From Bacteroidota bacterium (GTDB taxonomy: Bacteria > Bacteroidota > Bacteroidia > Chitinophagales > Chitinophagaceae), in the NCBI GenBank assembly GCA_013288285.1, contig JABDCE010000009.1, positions 1 to 51,228 on the forward strand: a DNA stretch of 51,228 nt. Direction: 5' to 3'. Positions 46,492-51,228 of the stretch are shown here, one piece after another. Under the pieces are notes generated by a model. That model made no database searches, was not told the origin of the DNA, and worked only from the letters and a program-made list of their open reading frames with translations. The first letter of the stretch is position 1; the number at the start of each line of letters is the position of its first letter. Made by a program: the position numbers and the translations under genes.

Positions 46492-47415
46492 TTATCTGCT
46501 AATAAATTTTCCTGAAAACTGTTGGCCGGTTTCTATATCCGTGACGCGGTAAAAATACATGCCCGGTACAGCGATCTTGTCACCAAAGGTGAATTCGTTG
46601 GTGTTCTGAAACGTAGTGTTGATCGTTGTTTGGCCAAGTTCGTTAGATATGATAATGCTGGCGGATGATGTTTTAAAAGGGAGGACAATCTTGCTAGTTT
46701 TGTCGATGGGGTCAGGGAATAATTGTGCGGGTTGGGTATTACGATTTACTTCTTTAACACCAATGGGTTTTACATAAAATGGGTTGTTGCAGCTATTGTT
46801 GAAATAGCCATCGAATGTTTTACTGAGCGGAGAAATACTATCCCTGTTTGCAAAACAGATGAGATCAACCCTCGATTCTCCATAATTAACAAGATAAAAG
46901 GGGCTTACCATACTACCTATTCCCTCTATTACGTCAATCTCACTGAAGTAATAAGGGATAACAGGGGCGTATTGGGTTATGTGCCATGTCTTGTACCATA
47001 AGCCATTAATGGTAACAGAGTCGAAATCAGTAACAACACCAGCTACATATGTAGTTCTGAAGGTATCGCCAAGTTGTAGTGTGTAATCATATAGCACAAC
47101 TTCGGTGGTGTCGGTGTCGTTGACACGTATTGTATAGACCTTCTTCAAAAGGGTATCTTCCCGTACAAAGGCTAAACCGCCATAGCCATCGCCCAATATT
47201 TTATACGAGGAGCCAAATATCATGCTATCTCCCAGGTACTTATTGACATAGGCAGAGCCATAGGCGAGATAACCGCCGCTGGAAGTTGTCTCGCCGTCGT
47301 CGTATGAGACTATATACATGTTCCACACATTGCTTGTATCTGTAAAGTAAATTTTCTGCCCGAAAGAGGAGGCCGATGTAATTACCAACAAAACGAAAAG
47401 TAATAGCTTCTTCAT
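46492..47415 (-). CDS. Secreted protein with T9SS sorting domain (tandem paralogue 2)
   Basis: A 307-residue protein with the same layout as its neighbour: signal peptide (MKKLLLFVLLVITSASSFG), start KIYFTDTSNVWNMY, block YKILGDGYGGLAFVREDTLLK, LLYDYTLQLGDTF, and the sorting domain. The sorting-domain DNA is about 92 percent identical to paralogue 1, whereas the middle regions differ greatly. The two genes are 19 bp apart. Confidence 0.85.
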   Translation of the reverse strand: MKKLLLFVLLVITSASSFGQKIYFTDTSNVWNMYIVSYDDGETTSSGGYLAYGSAYVNKYLGDSMIFGSSYKILGDGYGGLAFVREDTLLKKVYTIRVNDTDTTEVVLYDYTLQLGDTFRTTYVAGVVTDFDSVTINGLWYKTWHITQYAPVIPYYFSEIDVIEGIGSMVSPFYLVNYGESRVDLICFANRDSISPLSKTFDGYFNNSCNNPFYVKPIGVKEVNRNTQPAQLFPDPIDKTSKIVLPFKTSSASIIISNELGQTTINTTFQNTNEFTFGDKIAVPGMYFYRVTDIETGQQFSGKFISR

Positions 47416-47462
47416 GGGCAGCGTTTTGTTTTTACGATATAATCAATTCTTTACTCAAGCCA

Positions 47463-50400
47463 TCAGTTTTTTATGATTTTGTTTTGATAGATGAGTGCGC
47501 CGTTGTCTGTGTATAGTTTTATGAGGTAAATTCCATTTGGGAGATCAGCAACGGAGATCTGGTTAGTCTGTTTGCTCTCTTTTATCTGCTGGCCCAGAAT
47601 GTTGTAAATAGAAATGTCGGCTTTATCGATACCGTAAATATCTACATTGCCGTGAGTAGGGTTTGGTGCAATGTAAATTGACTGCTGCGCGCTTACGTTG
47701 GTAACACCTTCAGGCGCGACATACACGGGGTTTGATGAAAATGTTTCGTAGGCAGTTGTCCGGGCTGTTGGCGTACAACCGGAAGCGGTGAGGTCGATCC
47801 TATACACTAATGATCCGGATGGGGGCGCAGCGTCTGTATATGAAGTGACGGTATTGGCAAGGGCTGCGATGTTCACAAACGCGCCGCCGCCGACACTGCG
47901 CATTACATTCTGTGTAGTGATGGTTTTTCCTTCGTATAAATTCCATACCAGGTTTACCGAACCGCTTAAGCCTGCGCCTGAGTTCAGATGAACAGTTGTA
48001 TGTGTGGTGCAGGCACTTGTATCTGATTCATTGCCGCACGAGTCTGTGAGGGTGAGTTTGTAACTATAACTCTGGATCAACGGATATGAGCCGGTATCTG
48101 TAAAAGTGCTGAAGACATTGGAAGCCTGGCTGCCAATCTGCACATAAGTGCTGATGGGCGACAGCCTGTAAATATTGTACTGTGCCGCCCTGAGAATGCC
48201 GGTCTTCTCCCAAACCACCACATTTTTCCCACTGACAGTGTCTAATGATACTACGCAGATCTGCGGTATCTCGGGACCATACACAAGTACCGTAGCTGTA
48301 GCCATGCAGCCGCCGGGCATGGTGTAAGAAATAATAACGGTACCGGCTGCAACACCAGTGACGCTACCGGATGCGGAGCCGACCGTGGCAATGGTGTTGT
48401 CGCTACTACTCCATGCACCGCCGGAAGGTGTATCGCTTAACGTGGTACTTGCGCCTATGCATATTGATGATGAGCCTGTTATTGTGGGTGGTTGCACGTT
48501 GACGGTGACAACGTCTGTGGCTGTACAGCCTCCCGCAACTGTATACGAGATAGTTGCAGTGCCCGGTGAAGCGCCTGTTACCAGGCCGGAGGAGCTTATG
48601 GTGGCAACGGAAGTATTATCACTGCTCCATGTGCCGGTGCCGCCGTCGGACAATGTGGTGGTCGCGCCCGCGCAGACATTTGTAGTGCCCGTGATAGCAC
48701 CTGGAGATGGATCGACAGTTACGGTCATACCCACCGCACAACCGCCACCCAGGGTGTAGGATATTTTTGAGGTGCCGACAGATATTGCGTTCACCAAGCC
48801 GGAGACTGAGCCCACTGATGCTATCGCAGTATTGCTACTGGTCCATGCTCCGCCCGACGTGCCATCGCTAAAGCTGACCGATGCGCCAGTACAGAGTGTA
48901 CCGGGGCCTATGATGGCCGGCAGGCTGGAGGTGATGGTGACCACTGTGGTAGTGAAGCAGCCGGTTGTAAATGAGGTGTAGGTTATTGTGGTGGTGCCAA
49001 TGCCCCGGCCGGTAACTGTGGCTACTCCGCCACTGGTGGTAACTGTGGCTATGCCAGTGGTGCCACCACTCCATACGCCACCAACTGTAGCATCTGTCAA
49101 TGATGTGGTGCTACCAACACATACGCCGGTACTACCCAGGATAGCTGTGGGTAGCGGATCTACTGTTGCCACGGTTGAAGAAACGCAACCCGGCGGTGTG
49201 GTATAATATATAGTTGATGTGCCGGCAGCCCAGCCACTTACTAAGCCCGACGAACTTACTGTAGCGACGGTAGAGGTACTGCTACTCCAGGTGCCACCAC
49301 CAATGGCATCGGTCAACGAGGCAGTGAGCCCGAGGCACATTTTGGCCGTGCCGGTTATCCCAGCTACCGGGTAAACCGTTACAACTTTGGTGGCATAGCA
49401 AGCTGTTCCGAGTGTATAGGTTATCGTTGCGGTACCGGCACCGGTACCGAAAACCGAGCCGCTCGACGGAATGCTTACGGCCGCTACTGAGGGATTAGAG
49501 GTTGACCACGTACCGCCTGTAATTGCATCTGACAAAGTCACCGTAGTGCCGAGACAAAACGGAGTAGGGCTAATGATTACCGATGGCGGGAGGTCAACGG
49601 TAACAGAGGTAGAAGTACTACAACCAGTGCCGGATGTATAAGTAATGCTTGCTGAGCCCAAGCCCACTCCTGTTACCACTCCGGAAGATGAACCCACCAC
49701 TGCAACAGCGGAATTACCAGTGCTCCATGTGCCACCAGACAGCCCATCTGATAAGCCAATAGCGCTACCCAGGCAAATGTTCGATACGCCGAGTATAGCG
49801 CCAGGAACTGGGGAAACAGTCATCGTGGTACCTGCAGTACAGCCTGAAGAAAGCGTGTAATAGATAATGGAAGTGCCGGGGGCAACACCGAAAACACAGC
49901 CTGTAGAACCCACTGTAGCCGCGGTATGGTCGCTACTGGCCCATGATCCTCCCGATGTAGCATCTGAGAGGCAGGATGTAGTGCCCTGACATATTATTGA
50001 GGTGCCAGTAATGGATGCGGGTGCAAGCAGTATGGTCATAGTGAGCGTAGAAACACAGCCTGAGCCGATGGAATAAGAGATCACTGATGTTCCCGGGGAT
50101 ATCCCGACCACTGTTGCAGAAGTGCCACTCGGAGAGCCTACGGACGCGACAGCTGTGTTGCTACTACTCCATGAACCACCGGTGTTAAGGCAGGCAACCG
50201 TCGTGGAGGAACCCATGCATACAGAAGTTAAGCCTGTAATGCTGCTTATAGCAGGTATGACAGTTACGGTCATAAGAGCGGATACGCCACTTACAGTATA
50301 AGAAATAATAGCAGTGCCAGGGCTTATACCGGTACAGACACCGGAGGACGAACCGATAGTGGCTATACCTGTATTACTACTGCTCCAAGTGCCGCCGGAT

Positions 50401-50522
50401 GTGGCATCGGAGAGTGCGACAGTGCCACCACCACAATTAATAGATGAACCTGTGATGGGCGCTACGGCAAAGGATGTAAAGGACAACAGCAATGCTGAGA
50501 AAAAGAATAATAGGTGCTTCAT
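47463..50522 (-). CDS. Large secreted protein with ten Ig-like (BIG2-type) repeats and T9SS sorting domain
   Basis: The 1019-residue product starts at ATG 50522, where a clear signal peptide begins (MKHLLFFFSALLLSFTSFA); a frame open to 50606 adds an unlikely 28 residues. Ten repeats of about 75 residues each contain a variant of SGGTWSSSNTGIATIGSSSG followed by a GTxxISYT strand. They are Ser/Thr/Gly-rich, of the invasin/BIG2 sort. Two fibronectin-III-like segments (around YNIYRLSPISTYV and VVWEKTGIL) and a C-terminal sorting domain (IAPNPTHGNVDIYG, ending in NKIIKN) follow. Likely a surface adhesin or matrix protein. Confidence 0.88.
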   Translation of the reverse strand: MKHLLFFFSALLLSFTSFAVAPITGSSINCGGGTVALSDATSGGTWSSSNTGIATIGSSSGVCTGISPGTAIISYTVSGVSALMTVTVIPAISSITGLTSVCMGSSTTVACLNTGGSWSSSNTAVASVGSPSGTSATVVGISPGTSVISYSIGSGCVSTLTMTILLAPASITGTSIICQGTTSCLSDATSGGSWASSDHTAATVGSTGCVFGVAPGTSIIYYTLSSGCTAGTTMTVSPVPGAILGVSNICLGSAIGLSDGLSGGTWSTGNSAVAVVGSSSGVVTGVGLGSASITYTSGTGCSTSTSVTVDLPPSVIISPTPFCLGTTVTLSDAITGGTWSTSNPSVAAVSIPSSGSVFGTGAGTATITYTLGTACYATKVVTVYPVAGITGTAKMCLGLTASLTDAIGGGTWSSSTSTVATVSSSGLVSGWAAGTSTIYYTTPPGCVSSTVATVDPLPTAILGSTGVCVGSTTSLTDATVGGVWSGGTTGIATVTTSGGVATVTGRGIGTTTITYTSFTTGCFTTTVVTITSSLPAIIGPGTLCTGASVSFSDGTSGGAWTSSNTAIASVGSVSGLVNAISVGTSKISYTLGGGCAVGMTVTVDPSPGAITGTTNVCAGATTTLSDGGTGTWSSDNTSVATISSSGLVTGASPGTATISYTVAGGCTATDVVTVNVQPPTITGSSSICIGASTTLSDTPSGGAWSSSDNTIATVGSASGSVTGVAAGTVIISYTMPGGCMATATVLVYGPEIPQICVVSLDTVSGKNVVVWEKTGILRAAQYNIYRLSPISTYVQIGSQASNVFSTFTDTGSYPLIQSYSYKLTLTDSCGNESDTSACTTHTTVHLNSGAGLSGSVNLVWNLYEGKTITTQNVMRSVGGGAFVNIAALANTVTSYTDAAPPSGSLVYRIDLTASGCTPTARTTAYETFSSNPVYVAPEGVTNVSAQQSIYIAPNPTHGNVDIYGIDKADISIYNILGQQIKESKQTNQISVADLPNGIYLIKLYTDNGALIYQNKIIKN

Positions 50523-50791
50523 AAAATTTCTGTTTATAGAAAGTGTTTTAAGAGAACTCATACAAATCCTAAAACGGGTTTGTATAAGTTTAATAAAATT
50601 ACGCATATAAATGGATTTTACAAATTAGGAATAAGTTTTTTATTAATTCTGAATTTGGCTGTGATTCTTTGCGAACGTACGATGTGTATAGCTGGTGTTT
50701 TTTAATTGATTGGTGTTGGCGATAAGGGAAGCTTAATGCCAAATTAATAAGCTGATAATACTGGGGTGGTATCATTGCGAAAAAATAAAAC

Positions 50792-51228
50792 ATGCATAAC
50801 AAACACTACCTTTTAACTATTGTGATTGGAACAGCAGTACTCGCTTCGTGCGCCAAACGTTCGGGAATGTCTGCAATGCCACAATCGGCGCTGAACCCGA
50901 TAAAACACAGCGCTAACCGTATAGCGGGGGCCACTATGCTGGGCGCACCGGTGGCTGAAGCCAAGGTGTACAAGCTATTGCCCGGCTATGGCAGTTCTGA
51001 TGATTTTGAGGCAAGCGGTGTGTATTATCTCAATGGCTATTTTTATGTGGCGTGTGACAACATGCAGAAAATACCGAAAATAAAAAGCACGTTACCGATC
51101 AATAGCTCCTCGAATACACTGGTAAGCACGGGTGCACCGGGTTCAGGAAGCTCGAACTGGGAGAGTATAACGTATGACAACCACAGCACGACTAACTTTT
51201 ATGTAGTGGAGGAATCGGCCAATAGTCA
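50792..51228 (+). CDS. Lipoprotein of unknown function, 3' partial
   Basis: ATG 50792 opens a frame that runs off the window (145 codons visible). The signal ends in a lipobox LASC (Cys20). The mature part begins with a Ser/Ala-rich stretch, then YKLLPGYGSSDDFEASGVYY and YLNGYFYVACDNMQKIPKI, which recalls the first blade of a beta-propeller of the SdiA-regulated type; this is a weak resemblance. Divergent from the Ig-repeat gene with a 269-bp AT-rich gap. Confidence 0.7.
   Translation, partial: MHNKHYLLTIVIGTAVLASCAKRSGMSAMPQSALNPIKHSANRIAGATMLGAPVAEAKVYKLLPGYGSSDDFEASGVYYLNGYFYVACDNMQKIPKIKSTLPINSSSNTLVSTGAPGSGSSNWESITYDNHSTTNFYVVEESANS

Noticed and set aside
48358-50610. Plus-strand frames opposite the Ig-repeat gene
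   Set aside because: Repeated Val/Pro/Thr-rich products are the reverse complement of the Ser/Gly/Thr-rich repeats; no start signals.

Overview
The window is a 51.2-kb piece of a chromosome from a member of the Bacteroidota, probably the Chitinophagales/Chitinophagaceae. The evidence is a complete alternative complex III operon joined to a cytochrome c oxidase, four proteins with type IX secretion C-terminal sorting domains, near absence of Shine-Dalgarno sites, and promoters of the Bacteroidota type (TTG, 19-20 bp, TAnnTTTG). No rRNA, tRNA, CRISPR array or complete mobile element was seen.

Layout. (1) 1-1675: a TPR sensor protein with a histidine-kinase dimerisation segment, cut by the window edge. 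(2) 1859-4873: a tightly coupled three-gene operon (type III polyketide synthase, methyltransferase, FAD hydroxylase/reductase), built like the Streptomyces srsABC phenolic-lipid operon, with its own promoter, palindrome and terminator. (3) 4897-10992: gcvP, a secreted DUF4394 protein and an SDR lacking the usual catalytic Tyr and Lys. (4) 11336-23124: the respiratory operon actABCDEF-coxBA. ActABCDEF oxidises menaquinol and passes electrons through c-type hemes to the oxidase. (5) 23198-26557: a small secreted protein and an M16 peptidase on the minus strand. (6) 26558-34400: an accessory region poor in ordinary genes and rich in palindromes, hairpins, dispersed and tandem repeats. It holds an HTH/terminase-small-subunit-like gene, an AT-rich cassette with a divergent AbiV-family gene and a MACPF pore-former gene, and a decayed IS200/IS605 transposase. 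(7) 34401-37496: OmpH/Skp-like lipoprotein, amino acid permease and heptose-7-phosphate kinase. (8) 37503-40911: VWA protein, PP2C phosphatase and kinase, a TerY-P-type phosphorylation triad. (9) 41166-45346: ctaB, two subunit III-like genes, subunit IV, SCO and DUF420, the remaining oxidase subunits and assembly genes. (10) 45366-50522: minus-strand secreted proteins (two tandem paralogues and a ten-repeat Ig-like protein), then a partial lipoprotein gene running off the end.

How it fits together. Regions 4 and 9 are two parts of one respiratory system, separated by about 18 kb. Two candidate defence modules lie in that gap: AbiV/MACPF at 29.3-31.8 kb and the TerY-P triad at 37.5-40.9 kb. 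The gap also has most of the palindromic repeats and the transposase remnant. The most novel candidate is the AbiV-MACPF pair. The most unexplained non-coding structure is the run of three near-perfect hairpins at 27256-27353 beside a covarying small-hairpin repeat family. All homology calls were made by reading the translations; no database search was run.
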